In this document: positions 34,768-43,357 of the stretch, piece by piece
Position numbering within the stretch: position 1 is the first letter of the stretch
Layout: every line of letters starts with the position of its first letter
Source of the DNA: Streptomyces alboflavus
GTDB lineage: Bacteria > Actinomycetota > Actinomycetes > Streptomycetales > Streptomycetaceae
Direction: 5' to 3'
Assembly (NCBI RefSeq): GCF_000716675.1
Contig: NZ_JNXT01000051.1
Coordinates: 1 to 60,492, forward strand
Length of the DNA stretch: 60,492 bases
Program-made: the position numbers and the translations under genes
The notes under the pieces: model-generated
The model's input: the letters and a program-made list of their open reading frames with translations, nothing else
The model's database searches: none
What the model was told of the DNA's origin: nothing

Positions 34768-35691
34768 CTACTCGCTCTTGGGCTTCGCGTCGGTCTTCGG
34801 CTTCGCGCCGGAGCCGTCCGAGGCCTTGTCGTCCTCGGCGGGCTTGTCGCCCTTGGGGTCCGCGGAGTCCTTGTCGTCCTTGGCCGAGCCGGACGGCTTG
34901 CCGGACTTGTCAGAATTGTCGGTGCCACCCGCCCCGTTCGCCGCCGCGACCGCCGCGACGGCCTCCTTCGCGGCCTTCTGGGTGTCCTTGGCGAGGGACG
35001 CCTCGTCGGGGGACTTGTCGCCGGCGAGGCCCGCGCCGTTGTAGTCGACCGTGACGACCGCGTTCTCCACGCGGGCCACGAGCGTCTGCTGCTTGAAGGT
35101 GTCCTTCTCCTTCTTGACGTCGTAGCTCACCAGAGTCGCCTGGTCGCCCACACCCGGCACCGGGGTGGTCTTGACGCCCTTGGCGTCCTTGGCCGCCTGC
35201 GCGTCGGTGACCTGCTTGGTGAAGTTGCCCTGGGCGCGCTTGGCGCCGCTGCCGAGGGACTGGTCGGACTCGAAGCGGTTCAGCGAGACGCGCAGCCAGC
35301 GGAACTGGGAGCCGTCGACGCCGTTGTTGTCGAGGCTGTCCCAGGTGCAGTTGCCGCGCGTCGAGACGTCGTCCGACGTGCCCGTCTTGCCCGCCTTGTT
35401 CTTCGTGGCGGGCACGAGGTCGCCGAGGGTCTTCTTGGAGAGCGTCGCGCAGGGCTCGGGCAGCTTGGCGAACGCGGCCTTCTCCACGGTCGCCGCCTTG
35501 TCGCCGGAGCCCGCGGAGCCCTCGGATCCGCCGGAGGCCGACGCGGAGGCTTCGCTGCCGGAGTCCTTCTTGTCCCCGTCAGAACCGGAGTCGCTGCTGC
35601 AGGCGGAGGCGAAGAGGATCACCGGTACGGCGGCCGCGCCCACCAGGACGCGGGTGAGTCGCTGACGCTGTCGCTGTGCGGGTCGGTGCAT
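34768..35691 (-). CDS. DUF3558 lipoprotein, first paralogue
   Basis: A 307-residue lipoprotein with lipobox A-S-A-C-S-S near residue 31, an acidic Ser/Gly/Lys spacer and a DUF3558 domain starting around A-A-F-A-K-L-P-E-P-C-A-T-L. Two Cys (E-P-C-A and G-N-C-T-W) are typical of the domain. An acidic, Lys/Asp/Gly-rich C-terminal tail of about 75 residues (K-S-G-K-P-S-G-S-A-K) follows. The function of DUF3558 is unknown; mycobacterial relatives are cell-surface lipoproteins. It is paralogous to the next gene, 124 nt upstream. ATG 35691 has a GAAGGA site. Confidence 0.87.
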   Translation of the reverse strand: MHRPAQRQRQRLTRVLVGAAAVPVILFASACSSDSGSDGDKKDSGSEASASASGGSEGSAGSGDKAATVEKAAFAKLPEPCATLSKKTLGDLVPATKNKAGKTGTSDDVSTRGNCTWDSLDNNGVDGSQFRWLRVSLNRFESDQSLGSGAKRAQGNFTKQVTDAQAAKDAKGVKTTPVPGVGDQATLVSYDVKKEKDTFKQQTLVARVENAVVTVDYNGAGLAGDKSPDEASLAKDTQKAAKEAVAAVAAANGAGGTDNSDKSGKPSGSAKDDKDSADPKGDKPAEDDKASDGSGAKPKTDAKPKSE

Positions 35692-35815
35692 GGTTCCTTC
35701 ACTCGTGTTCGCTCTTGGCGGCCGTGCCGTTCGATGGGGTCGTTGAGCCACCGTACGCGGTGTGCGACGCGGGTGACCCGGCTTCCGGAGAGCCCGTACG
35801 CCCTCGGAACGGCCC

Positions 35816-36766
35816 TCAGCCGTCGAACCTGTCGACCAGGTTCTCCGCCAGTTCCCGCGCGTTGTCCTGCATTTCCTTGGAGTCCGGGACCTCGGTCCTG
35901 CGGGCCGGCTGCTCGTCGTACGACACCGTCACGATCACGTTCGACGTGCGGAACACCACAGTCACGGTCCGCTGCCGGGTCGCCGACGCGGCCGTGGTCA
36001 GCACGTCGTCCAGGAACGCCTCGTCGCCGAGGTCGTCCAGGGTGCGCGGCTCGTACCCGGCGGGAGTCCCGTCGTCCGCCGAGGCCGCGCCGCCGTCGGG
36101 CTCCTCGTCCGCCGCGGCGCCGTCGCCCTTCTTCGCGGAGGCGTGGGCGGCGGCGGGGGCGCCCTGAGCGCGCGGAGAGCCGGAACTGTCTGATTTATCC
36201 GAACTGCCCGGCTTGCCGGAACCCTTGGGGCCGTCGGACCCGCCCGAACCCTCGGGCTCCTCCGTGTCGCCGCCGCCCCCGTCACCCTCGTCACCTTCAC
36301 CCGACCCCGAGGACGGCGGCTCCGGGATGCCCGCCTCCCGCAGCTTCGTCCGGTAGAGCTCCTGCGCCCGGGTGTCATCGCTGACCGTCCCGTCGTACGA
36401 CACCACGCGCTCGAAGTCGACCAGCAGATGATGCGTCGCGTCCGCCGACTCGGACTTCCAGCGGCAGCCCACACGCCGGTCAGTGTCGTACGTCACCGTG
36501 GCGGAGCCCGCGTACGCCTTCTCGCGCTGCTTGGCGTCCTCGATGTCCTTCAGGCCCGGCAGCATCGAGTCAAGGGTCGAGCTGTCGACGGCGCCGCAGG
36601 GCTCAGGCAGCGTGCGGTACTTGCCGGGCTCCGCGGCCGCCGTGGAGCTGCCGGAGTCGCCCGACTTGCCGTCGTCGCCCTCGCCAGTCCCCGAACCACC
36701 GGTACAACCGGCGAGCAGCGCCACCAGGAGCGCGGCTGTGCCCGGTACGTAGACCCTCCGCTGCAC
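35816..36766 (-). CDS. DUF3558 lipoprotein, second paralogue
   Basis: A 316-residue lipoprotein from GTG 36766 behind GAGGAG. The lipobox is L-L-A-G-C-T near residue 20. The DUF3558 domain (L-P-E-P-C-G-A-V-D and G-C-R-W-K-S) is split by a long Gly/Ser/Asp-rich insertion at about residues 160-240. The C-terminus ends with a helical R-E-L-A-E-N-L-V-D-R-F. The shared order of motifs with the neighbouring paralogue shows tandem duplication. Both genes are transcribed away from rtcB. Confidence 0.87.
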   Translation of the reverse strand: MQRRVYVPGTAALLVALLAGCTGGSGTGEGDDGKSGDSGSSTAAAEPGKYRTLPEPCGAVDSSTLDSMLPGLKDIEDAKQREKAYAGSATVTYDTDRRVGCRWKSESADATHHLLVDFERVVSYDGTVSDDTRAQELYRTKLREAGIPEPPSSGSGEGDEGDGGGGDTEEPEGSGGSDGPKGSGKPGSSDKSDSSGSPRAQGAPAAAHASAKKGDGAAADEEPDGGAASADDGTPAGYEPRTLDDLGDEAFLDDVLTTAASATRQRTVTVVFRTSNVIVTVSYDEQPARRTEVPDSKEMQDNARELAENLVDRFDG

Positions 36767-36999
36767 CGTGCTGGCTCCTCTCGACGTGGATCGACGTGGA
36801 CGGGTCCGGCCGACCCGTGCGGGCCGGACCACCGGGCCTGTCCGGCCTGGTTATTCGGTTGCCGCCGACGGACGGCCGGTGGACACAATGTGTATCGCAC
36901 GCGCCGCTGTGGATGCCGGTCCGTTATCCCATACGTCGACCTTGGCACCGGTATTTGCGCTTCAAGTCTTTTGTTGTTGTACGGGGGAAAGAGGAAGCT

Positions 37000-38193
37000 A
37001 TGTCGTACGTAGAGATGCCGGGGGCCAACGTCCCCATCCGGATGTGGGCGGACCCCAAGACGGTCGAGGGCGCCGCGATGCAGCAGCTGCGCAACGTCGC
37101 CACGCTGCCGTGGATCAAGGGCCTGGCCGTCATGCCGGACGTCCACTACGGCAAGGGCGCGACGGTCGGCTCCGTCATCGCCATGCAGGGCGCGGTGTGC
37201 CCGGCGGCGGTGGGCGTCGACATCGGCTGCGGGATGTCGGCGGTCAGGACGTCGCTGACGGCGGGGGATCTGCCGGACGACCTTTCGCGGCTGCGGTCGA
37301 AGATTGAGCAGGCTATTCCGGTGGGGCGGGGGATGCACGACGACCCGGTCGAGCCGGGGAAGTTCCACGGGGTGCCGACCGGGGGGTGGGACGACTTCTG
37401 GGGGCGGTTCGACGGGGTTGCCGAAGCGGTCAAGTTCCGTCAGGAGCGGGCCATCAAGCAAATGGGAACGCTTGGGTCGGGCAATCATATGGTCGAATTC
37501 TGTCTCGATGAGACAGGATCGGTCTGGCTGATGCTGCACTCCGGGTCGAGGAACATCGGCAAGGAGCTGGCGGAGCACCACATCGGTGTGGCCCAGAAGC
37601 TTCCGCACAATCAGGGTTTGGTGGATCGTGACCTCGCGGTGTTCGTCACGGACACTCCGCAGATGGCTGCGTACAGGAACGACCTGTACTGGGCGCAGGA
37701 GTACGCGAAGTTCAACCGCACGCTCATGATGGCGCTCTTCAAGGACGTGGTCCGCAAGGAGTTCAAGAAGGCCGCGCCGACCTTCGAGCAGGAGATCTCC
37801 TGCCACCACAACTACGTGGCGGAGGAGCGGTACGACGGCATGGACCTGCTGGTGACGCGCAAGGGCGCGATCCGCGCGGGTTCCGGCGAGTACGGCATCA
37901 TTCCGGGCTCGATGGGCACCAGCTCGTACATCGTGAAGGGGATGGGGAACGAGGCGGCGTTCAACTCGGCGTCGCACGGTGCGGGGAGGCGGATGAGCCG
38001 CAATGCGGCGAAGCGTCGCTTCACCGTGCGGGACCTGGAGGAGCAGACCCGGGGCGTGGAGTGCCGCAAGGACTCGGGCGTTCTGGACGAGATTCCGGCC
38101 GCGTACAAGCCGATCGAGCAGGTGATGGAGAGCCAGCGCGACCTCGTCGAGGCCGTGGCCAAGCTGAAGCAGGTCATCTGCGTAAAGGGCTGA
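37000..38193 (+). CDS. rtcB: RNA-splicing ligase RtcB, intein-free
   Basis: A 397-residue manganese- and GTP-dependent RNA ligase that joins 2',3'-cyclic phosphate to 5'-OH RNA ends. D-I-G-C-G-M-S holds the metal Cys at residue 77 and Asp at 74, L-G-S-G-N-H-M-V-E and H-S-G-S-R-N-I-G give metal histidines, and the C-terminal S-H-G-A-G-R-R-M-S-R block carries the GMP-binding His. Every block is uninterrupted, so no intein is present. ATG 37000 has an AGAGGAAGC site. GC falls to about 55 percent in 37441-37500, over the GSGNH motif. A homing endonuclease gene lies convergent, 46 nt beyond. Confidence 0.95.
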   Translation: MSYVEMPGANVPIRMWADPKTVEGAAMQQLRNVATLPWIKGLAVMPDVHYGKGATVGSVIAMQGAVCPAAVGVDIGCGMSAVRTSLTAGDLPDDLSRLRSKIEQAIPVGRGMHDDPVEPGKFHGVPTGGWDDFWGRFDGVAEAVKFRQERAIKQMGTLGSGNHMVEFCLDETGSVWLMLHSGSRNIGKELAEHHIGVAQKLPHNQGLVDRDLAVFVTDTPQMAAYRNDLYWAQEYAKFNRTLMMALFKDVVRKEFKKAAPTFEQEISCHHNYVAEERYDGMDLLVTRKGAIRAGSGEYGIIPGSMGTSSYIVKGMGNEAAFNSASHGAGRRMSRNAAKRRFTVRDLEEQTRGVECRKDSGVLDEIPAAYKPIEQVMESQRDLVEAVAKLKQVICVKG

Positions 38194-38197
38194 CCCT

Positions 38198-38234
38198 GTG
38201 GGTGAGGGCGGCTGTAACCGCCGCCCTCACCCAC
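38198..38234. terminator. Bidirectional terminator between rtcB and the homing endonuclease
   Basis: GTGGGTGAGGGCGGC and GCCGCCCTCACCCAC are perfect 15-base reverse complements with a 7-nt loop, 4 nt after the rtcB stop codon and 5 nt from the stop codon of the minus-strand gene. Confidence 0.9.
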
Positions 38235-38239
38235 CTCTG

Positions 38240-39067
38240 TCAGTCGGGTTGCGGAACCAGTCCGTTGCGGAGCTTCCGGCGGCGCGTCTGGCACGCACTT
38301 GGCGAGTAGCCCAACTCGGATGCGGCGTGCTTGAGCGTTGGCGCGGCCAGGAGCCTCTTGTCTTCGTCAGGTGTCCAGCGGATCCGCGGTGCCTTCACTT
38401 TGGAGCCTGCGGGGCGGGCCCAGCGCATGACTGACATGGCTGAGGACTGCTTGCGCTCAAGTGCCAGACAACCCGGGTAGTAGAGATTCGCCGCCAGTGC
38501 CTGTGCCGTTTCCGTGACGTAGAGGATGTTGTACACGCCGTCGCGCGTGTTACGGGTCAAGGTGCGGTGAGCGCCGGTGAGCGCGTGGGTGTGGTGGCTG
38601 AAGCAGTGGGCCACGGCAGTGCTGGCTGTCGTCAGGGAGATGAAAGGGAGGCCCTGGCCCGTGTAGCCGATCGAGCCGTCGGCGTCGACGATTCCTCGGA
38701 CGTAATCCCGTGGGGAGAACGCGACGCTTGGTGGACCCACCACTTTGGATTTGCGGCCGTAGGGCAGGCCGAGTTGGTTCAGCGTGGTCCTGGCTTCGAG
38801 GGAGTGCAGACTCCAGGTGGCCGAGGTGTGGGTCTCGGCGAAGTTGGTCGAGCGGGTCCGTTCCGTGATGGTGCTGTTGTACGGCGTCAAGCGCTGGAAC
38901 TCCCGCAGGATCCCGGAGTCCCGGGCGCTGATCTCGACCGTCAGCCTCCCCCTGTCCCGCGACTGCGCGGAGAGGTGCCCGTCCATCTGTAAGAACCCGA
39001 ACATGTACGCGTACTCGGGGACTTCGAGGTCCATGAACCGGTGGCCGCTAGGCTCGTGTTCAGCCAT
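38240..39067 (-). CDS. Free-standing LAGLIDADG homing endonuclease
   Basis: A 275-residue protein with two LAGLIDADG helices: G-F-L-Q-M-D-G at 24-30 and G-I-V-D-A-D-G at 125-131, each ending in the catalytic acidic residue. This makes a single-chain double-motif enzyme that should cut a long asymmetric site. A C-terminal helical segment (about 225-270, R-W-T-P-D-E-D-K-R-L-L) resembles a SANT/Myb or HTH DNA-binding unit. It has no splicing domain, so it is not itself an intein. GC is about 62 percent in 38461-38520, below its neighbours. It stands convergent with rtcB, a known intein host. Confidence 0.85.
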   Translation of the reverse strand: MAEHEPSGHRFMDLEVPEYAYMFGFLQMDGHLSAQSRDRGRLTVEISARDSGILREFQRLTPYNSTITERTRSTNFAETHTSATWSLHSLEARTTLNQLGLPYGRKSKVVGPPSVAFSPRDYVRGIVDADGSIGYTGQGLPFISLTTASTAVAHCFSHHTHALTGAHRTLTRNTRDGVYNILYVTETAQALAANLYYPGCLALERKQSSAMSVMRWARPAGSKVKAPRIRWTPDEDKRLLAAPTLKHAASELGYSPSACQTRRRKLRNGLVPQPD

Positions 39068-39257
39068 GAGGAAGTTGGCCTTCCTGTTTGGTCAGGCCCT
39101 CGGCCGGGGCTGCATCCCGGGCCGGGGGCCGTCTGTGTGATGTTGTCGGCTTGAGCCTAGGCAGGCCGGACATCAACTCGCATGGCGATAGGACGCGTTC
39201 ACCGGTGTGGGTGACTCGCGTCCGGGGTGGGGCAGGGTGCTGCGGAAGGCGGGACGC

Positions 39258-39470
39258 CTACTTCGCGTGCATGACCGCGTAGATCATGATGAACGCCACG
39301 ATGTGGATGCCGAAGAGGAAGTAGGCGAGGTACCACCACACCAGGCGTTCGTTTTTCTTCTCCTGGGCGAGTTGGCGGGACTCCTGCTCGTGGAGGAGGC
39401 GGTCCAGGGGGTCGGGGGAGTCGGGCGAGCCGCCGGGGGTGCCGGGGTCGTCGGCGGCGTAGGTCATCAC
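39258..39470 (-). CDS. Small membrane protein (DUF6126-like)
   Basis: A 70-residue protein: an acidic Pro/Ser/Asp-rich N-terminus, a charged segment (L-A-Q-E-K-K-N-E-R) and one membrane helix (Y-L-A-Y-F-L-F-G-I-H-I-V-A-F-I-M-I-Y) near the C-terminus. The K-K-x-E-R-x-V-W-W-Y pattern resembles DUF6126 proteins. It starts with GTG or the next ATG, overlapping the stop codon of the SDR gene by 4 or 1 nt, so it is translated from the same mRNA. Confidence 0.78.
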   Translation of the reverse strand: MMTYAADDPGTPGGSPDSPDPLDRLLHEQESRQLAQEKKNERLVWWYLAYFLFGIHIVAFIMIYAVMHAK

Positions 39471-40243
39471 TGCTCCCGGTGGACCTTCGTGTTGGACGCC
39501 TGGGCGCGGGGGCGGACCACGAGGAGGTCGATGTTGACGTGCGGCGGGCGGGTGACCGCCCAGGTGATCGTGTCCGCCACGTCGTCGGCGGTCAGGGGCT
39601 CGGCCACGCCCGCGTAGACCTTCGCGGCCTTCTCCTCGTCGCCGCCGAAGCGGGTCAGTGCGAAGCCCTCGGTCTTGACCATGCCGGGGGCGACCTCGAT
39701 CACCCGGACCGGGGTGCCGACGATCTCCAGGCGGAGGGTCTCGGCGAGGACGTGCTCGGCGTGCTTGGCGGCGACGTAGCCCCCGCCGCCCTCGTACGTG
39801 CCGTGGCCCGCCGTGGAGGAGACGACGACCACGGTGCCGTCGCCGCTCGCGGTGAGGGCGGGGAGCAGGGCCTGGGTGACGTTCAGGGTGCCGATGACGT
39901 TGGTCTCGTACATCTGGCGCCAGTCCGATGGGTCGCCGGTCGAGACGGGGTCGGCGCCGAGCGCGCCGCCCGCGTTGTTCACCAGGACGGCGATCTCGCG
40001 GAACGCCGTCGCGAAGGTGTCGACGGCCGTGCGGTCGGTGACGTCGAGTTCGTACGCCGTGGCGCTGTGCCCGGCGTCGGTCAGCTCGGCGGCGAGGGCC
40101 TCGATGCGGTCCTTGCGGCGGGCCGTCAGGACGACTCGGTATCCGGCTGTCGCGAGGCCGCGGGCCGTGGCCGCGCCGATGCCGCCGCTGGCGCCCGTGA
40201 CGACGGCGATGCCGGGCTTGCGGGGCGTTGCGGCGGCGGACAT
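39467..40243 (-). CDS. Short-chain dehydrogenase/reductase
   Basis: The 258-residue classical SDR has the cofactor motif T-G-A-S-G-G-I-G near residue 17, N-N-A-G-G near residue 89, the catalytic Ser in V-V-S-S-T-A and the Y-V-A-A-K motif near residue 157. An Arg-rich A-R-R-K-D-R after beta2 favours NADP(H). YdfG-like members reduce 3-hydroxy acids such as serine or malonic semialdehyde, but the substrate here is unproven. It is co-transcribed with the small membrane gene. Confidence 0.92.
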   Translation of the reverse strand: MSAAATPRKPGIAVVTGASGGIGAATARGLATAGYRVVLTARRKDRIEALAAELTDAGHSATAYELDVTDRTAVDTFATAFREIAVLVNNAGGALGADPVSTGDPSDWRQMYETNVIGTLNVTQALLPALTASGDGTVVVVSSTAGHGTYEGGGGYVAAKHAEHVLAETLRLEIVGTPVRVIEVAPGMVKTEGFALTRFGGDEEKAAKVYAGVAEPLTADDVADTITWAVTRPPHVNIDLLVVRPRAQASNTKVHREQ

Positions 40244-40557
40244 GCGGGCTCCCTGGGGGTCGGGCCGTGGCGGGCTGGTTCGGGCCGACTCGGGTGGTTC
40301 CGGTCGGCCCGGGGTGGGCCGGGTTCGTTTCGTACGTGCGTTCCTTGCTGCTCGGTCAGCATAGGCGCGGCCCGCCGGGTCCGGACGGGCGGCGCCGACC
40401 TCGAAGGGGCGGCGGAGCGGGCGGCGCGCGTGGTCAACAGGGTGGCATGTGGGGTGTCGGCGGGTCCGGAGCCGTGGTGGGTGGCATGGATGGGTCAGGT
40501 GTGGACGCCGGTGGTGTGGATGTCGGCGCCATGGACGTCGGTGGTGTGGAGGTAGTC

Positions 40558-41025
40558 GTGCGGGTGCTGTGTGTGGGGGCCGTGGTCGCGGGGGCGGTGC
40601 TGTGGGGGAGCGGGGGTGCCGTGGCCGATGGGGACGTGGTGCCGGAGGCGGATGTCGCGTATCACGGGCAGGTGGCCATGACCCGGGGGCTCGCGGCGGT
40701 GTCCCTGACGCCGGAGAACCACGGCCCGGACGACGTGCCCGGTGCCACGGTCCGCCTCGTCTGGTCGGTGCCCCTGGAGGACGGCATGCGGCTGCCGGAC
40801 ACCTGTGTGCGGGCCGGTGAGCGCGGGGTGCTGTGCCGCACGGGCGCTCTGCCCGCGGGCGGGCGCGGTGAACGGCTGCATCTGGCGGTCCGGCTCCGCG
40901 GGGCGCCGCGCGAGGTGACGGTGACGGTGGGCACCGTCTGGAACGGCGGCGCCGTCGACCACAATCCGCGCAACAACGAGCATGCGGTGCTGGTCCTGGA
41001 CACGGGGGACTCGTACTACTTCTGA
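40558..41025 (+). CDS. Small secreted protein, Cys-pair domain
   Basis: A 155-residue protein from GTG 40558, where GGAGG is 5 nt upstream. The signal peptide is V-L-C-V-G-A-V-V-A-G-A-V-L-W and the mature domain is beta-rich with two Cys (P-D-T-C-V-R-A and V-L-C-R-T-G), probably disulfide-bonded, resembling DUF11/CARDB-like beta sandwiches (N-H-G-P-D-D-V-P-G-A-T-V). The longer frame back to 40228 has repetitive G-V-D-V-G text and is not supported. Function unknown. Confidence 0.75.
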   Translation: MRVLCVGAVVAGAVLWGSGGAVADGDVVPEADVAYHGQVAMTRGLAAVSLTPENHGPDDVPGATVRLVWSVPLEDGMRLPDTCVRAGERGVLCRTGALPAGGRGERLHLAVRLRGAPREVTVTVGTVWNGGAVDHNPRNNEHAVLVLDTGDSYYF

Positions 41026-41072
41026 TGCGCCGCGGCTCGCCGGGCCGGGCGCCGTCCCGGGGCCGCTTCCGG

Positions 41073-41615
41073 CTACGCCTGCTGCCCCGCCCCGTCCGTG
41101 TCCGTCAGGTCGAGCCGCCAGTCGTTGCACCGCATCCAGTGCCCCTTCGGATACTCCATGTCCTCCTCCCCGAGCAGCGTGAAGCCCGCCTTGCGGCACA
41201 CGCCGTTGGACGCGGGGTTGTCCACGGAGGGGAACGCGTGCAGGTGGCGGTGGCGGGCCTCGCGGCGGGCCTCGGCCACGACCAGGCGGACCGCTGTGCC
41301 CGCGATGCCGTGGCCCTGGAACTCGGGGACCACGCCCCAGCCGGCCTCCCACACGTCCTCGCCCCCGTGGACGGTCTCCCAGAAGCCGACGATGCCCGCC
41401 GACGCCCCGTCGGGGCCCGCCGTGATCCGGAACATCCGGCCGCCGCGGCCGTCGTCCAGGCCCAGATACCTGCGGTGCCGGTCGAGCAGTTTCTCGTGGG
41501 TCTCGGGGCCGCCCAAGTGTGCCGTCATCTCGGGTGAGTTGTGCCGGACGAGCAGCTCGAAGTCGCCCTCCGACCAGGGCGCGAGGCGGACGTTCTGAGC
41601 CTGTGTTCTCTCCAT
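41073..41615 (-). CDS. GNAT-family acetyltransferase
   Basis: A 180-residue acetyl-CoA transferase. The acetyl-CoA loop is seen in G-V-V-P-E-F-Q-G-H-G-I-A-G-T-A near residue 96, and the family end strand in N-G-V-C-R-K-A-G-F. RimJ/RimL-like members acetylate small molecules or protein N-termini; the acceptor is unknown. ATG 41615 was used because residues before it show no conservation. Confidence 0.87.
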   Translation of the reverse strand: MERTQAQNVRLAPWSEGDFELLVRHNSPEMTAHLGGPETHEKLLDRHRRYLGLDDGRGGRMFRITAGPDGASAGIVGFWETVHGGEDVWEAGWGVVPEFQGHGIAGTAVRLVVAEARREARHRHLHAFPSVDNPASNGVCRKAGFTLLGEEDMEYPKGHWMRCNDWRLDLTDTDGAGQQA

Positions 41616-41707
41616 GACCTCACGGTAGGCGGAGGGTCTGACATTCACCGGCGCCGACGGCCGCGGCATCCCGTCGCCCGCCCCGCCTCACCGCGCCGCG
41701 CCCCGCC

Positions 41708-42541
41708 TCACCCCGGCGCGTACGCCGTCGGCGGCACCCCCACGGTCGCCGTGAAGTCCCGTACGAGATGCGCCTGGTCCGCGTACCCGAGCCCCGCCGC
41801 GAGGTCCGCCCAGTCCACCGCCGCCGCCGACTCCGCGCGCTCCAGGGCCTCGTGGATGCGGTAGCGCAGGACGACCCACTTGGGGCCGACGCCCACGTAG
41901 GCCGCGAACAGCCGTTGCAGCGCCCGCACCGACAGGCCCGCCTCGCGCGCGAGGTCGCCGACGCGCCGGACGGTGCGGTCGGCGCGGATGCGGTCGGCCA
42001 GCTCCATGGCGAGGTCGGCCTGCGGGTCGGGGGCGGGGCCGTGGCGCAGCAGGAAGGCGTCGAGGGCGGCCACGCGCGCGTGCTCGTCGTCGGGGCCGAG
42101 GACGGTGGCCGCCGCGTCCGGACGTACGTCGTCGAAGACGTCCCCCAGGGGCACCTCCCGCCCCGTCAGGTCCGCCATCGCGCGCCCCGGGGCGAACGGC
42201 CGGAAGCCGCCGGGACGGAACTGCACCCCGCACACCCGTCCGCGCCCGGTCAGCTCCTTGCTGAACAGGCCGAGGCCGATGCCCGCGACCTCCCCGAAGG
42301 GCCCGCGCCCCGGCAGGTCCTGGAAGACGACGTTCACCGACGGGTGCGGCACGACGTGTGTCACGTACGGCTCGGTGAGGTCCCAGTCGATCAGCCAGTA
42401 GTGCTCCAGGTAGGGGCGGAGCGGCTCGGCGGGCGTGTGGCGCCGGAAGCGTACGCGGGTGAGCAGGCCGGAGGCGTCGACGATGCCCCGGGTGTCGCGG
42501 CGGGGCGTGCCGGGGGGCGGAGAGGCGGAGGGGCCGGGCAT
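41708..42541 (-). CDS. AraC-family transcriptional regulator
   Basis: A 277-residue protein with an N-terminal DUF6597-type sensor domain (L-R-P-Y-L-E-H-Y-W-L-I-D-W-D near residue 44, followed by H-P-S-V-N-V-V-F) and a C-terminal AraC double helix-turn-helix (A-R-E-A-G-L-S-V-R-A-L-Q-R-L-F and G-L-G-Y-A-D-Q-A-H-L-V-R-D-F). It starts 104 nt from the divergent mycothiol-type maleylpyruvate isomerase-family gene and probably regulates it and itself. Confidence 0.9.
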   Translation of the reverse strand: MPGPSASPPPGTPRRDTRGIVDASGLLTRVRFRRHTPAEPLRPYLEHYWLIDWDLTEPYVTHVVPHPSVNVVFQDLPGRGPFGEVAGIGLGLFSKELTGRGRVCGVQFRPGGFRPFAPGRAMADLTGREVPLGDVFDDVRPDAAATVLGPDDEHARVAALDAFLLRHGPAPDPQADLAMELADRIRADRTVRRVGDLAREAGLSVRALQRLFAAYVGVGPKWVVLRYRIHEALERAESAAAVDWADLAAGLGYADQAHLVRDFTATVGVPPTAYAPG

Positions 42542-42644
42542 GGCGTGATCGTAGGGCGGGGGTCTGACAGCGGGCCGGGGCGCGCACCGGGGGTTGTCGT
42601 GTTTGTTCAAGACGGGCCGGACCCCGGCTGCTTACCGTCGTCGC

Positions 42645-43244
42645 ATGAACACCACCCACAAGACCGGAGACCTCCTGGCCGTCGCGGCCGCCCACGCCCT
42701 GCCCGTGGTGCGGAACCTCCCCGACGACCGCCTCGGCGCCCGCACGCCCTGCGCCGAGTACGACGTGCGGGCCCTGGTGAACCACCTCTTCCACGTCGTG
42801 GTGCAGTTCCAGGAGCTGGCAGCCAAGCGGAACGCCGACTTCGGCGGTGACACGCCCGACTATGTGGCCGAGGGCGACGACTGGCGCGAGCGGTTCGCGG
42901 CCGAGACGGAGCGGCTGGTGGCCGCGTGGTCCGCGCCCGGCGCCGACGAGGGCACCACGGGGGCGATGAGCATGCCCGCGCGGACGGTCGGTTCGATGGT
43001 CCTGCTCGATCTGACGGTGCACGCCTGGGACCTGGCGCGCGCGTCGGGGCAGGAGTACGGGACGGGCGAGGCGCCCGCGAGCGGCGTGCCGGACGTCGTG
43101 GACACGCTGCGCGCGGCCGTCGCGGACCTTGGCCCCACGGCCCGCGCGATGGGTGTCTTCGGGGAGCCGGTGCCGGTGCGCGAGGACGCGTCGGACTTCG
43201 ACCGGCTGCTCGCGGCGACGGGCCGTGACCCGTACTGGAGCTGA
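42645..43244 (+). CDS. TIGR03086-family (DinB-like) metal-binding protein
   Basis: A 199-residue protein of the mycothiol-dependent maleylpyruvate isomerase/DinB-like four-helix family. The metal ligands are typical: H near residue 48 in L-V-N-H-L-F-H-V-V, and H near residue 126 in D-L-T-V-H-A-W-D-L-A. C-A-E-Y-D-V-R is a family motif. Members bind a divalent metal and may use mycothiol as cofactor, but most have no assigned substrate. It is divergent from the AraC gene. Confidence 0.87.
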   Translation: MNTTHKTGDLLAVAAAHALPVVRNLPDDRLGARTPCAEYDVRALVNHLFHVVVQFQELAAKRNADFGGDTPDYVAEGDDWRERFAAETERLVAAWSAPGADEGTTGAMSMPARTVGSMVLLDLTVHAWDLARASGQEYGTGEAPASGVPDVVDTLRAAVADLGPTARAMGVFGEPVPVREDASDFDRLLAATGRDPYWS

Positions 43245-43281
43245 CCCTGGCCGCAGGGGGGCGCACCCCGAGCCGCACCCG

Positions 43282-43357
43282 CCCTCACGCCCGGGCCGCA
43301 TCCACCCTCACGCCCGGGCCGCATCCACCCTCACGCCCGGGCCGCCCCCGCCCTCAC
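43282..43357. repeat. 23-bp tandem repeat that includes a stop codon
   Basis: The unit CCCTCACGCCCGGGCCGCAT plus CCA recurs at 43282, 43305 and 43328 (last copy diverged), and its first bases recur at 43351, where the TCA is the stop codon of the minus-strand beta-lactamase-like gene. Replication slippage copied the gene's end region outward. Confidence 0.85.

Noticed and set aside
38240..39067. Homing endonuclease as the core of an intein or group I intron.
   Set aside because: No protein-splicing Cys/Asn motifs or intron RNA core were seen, and rtcB is uninterrupted.
37000..39070. The rtcB-endonuclease region as a larger integrated genomic island.
   Set aside because: Flanking genes have normal GC and codon use, and there is no integrase, direct repeat or tRNA boundary.
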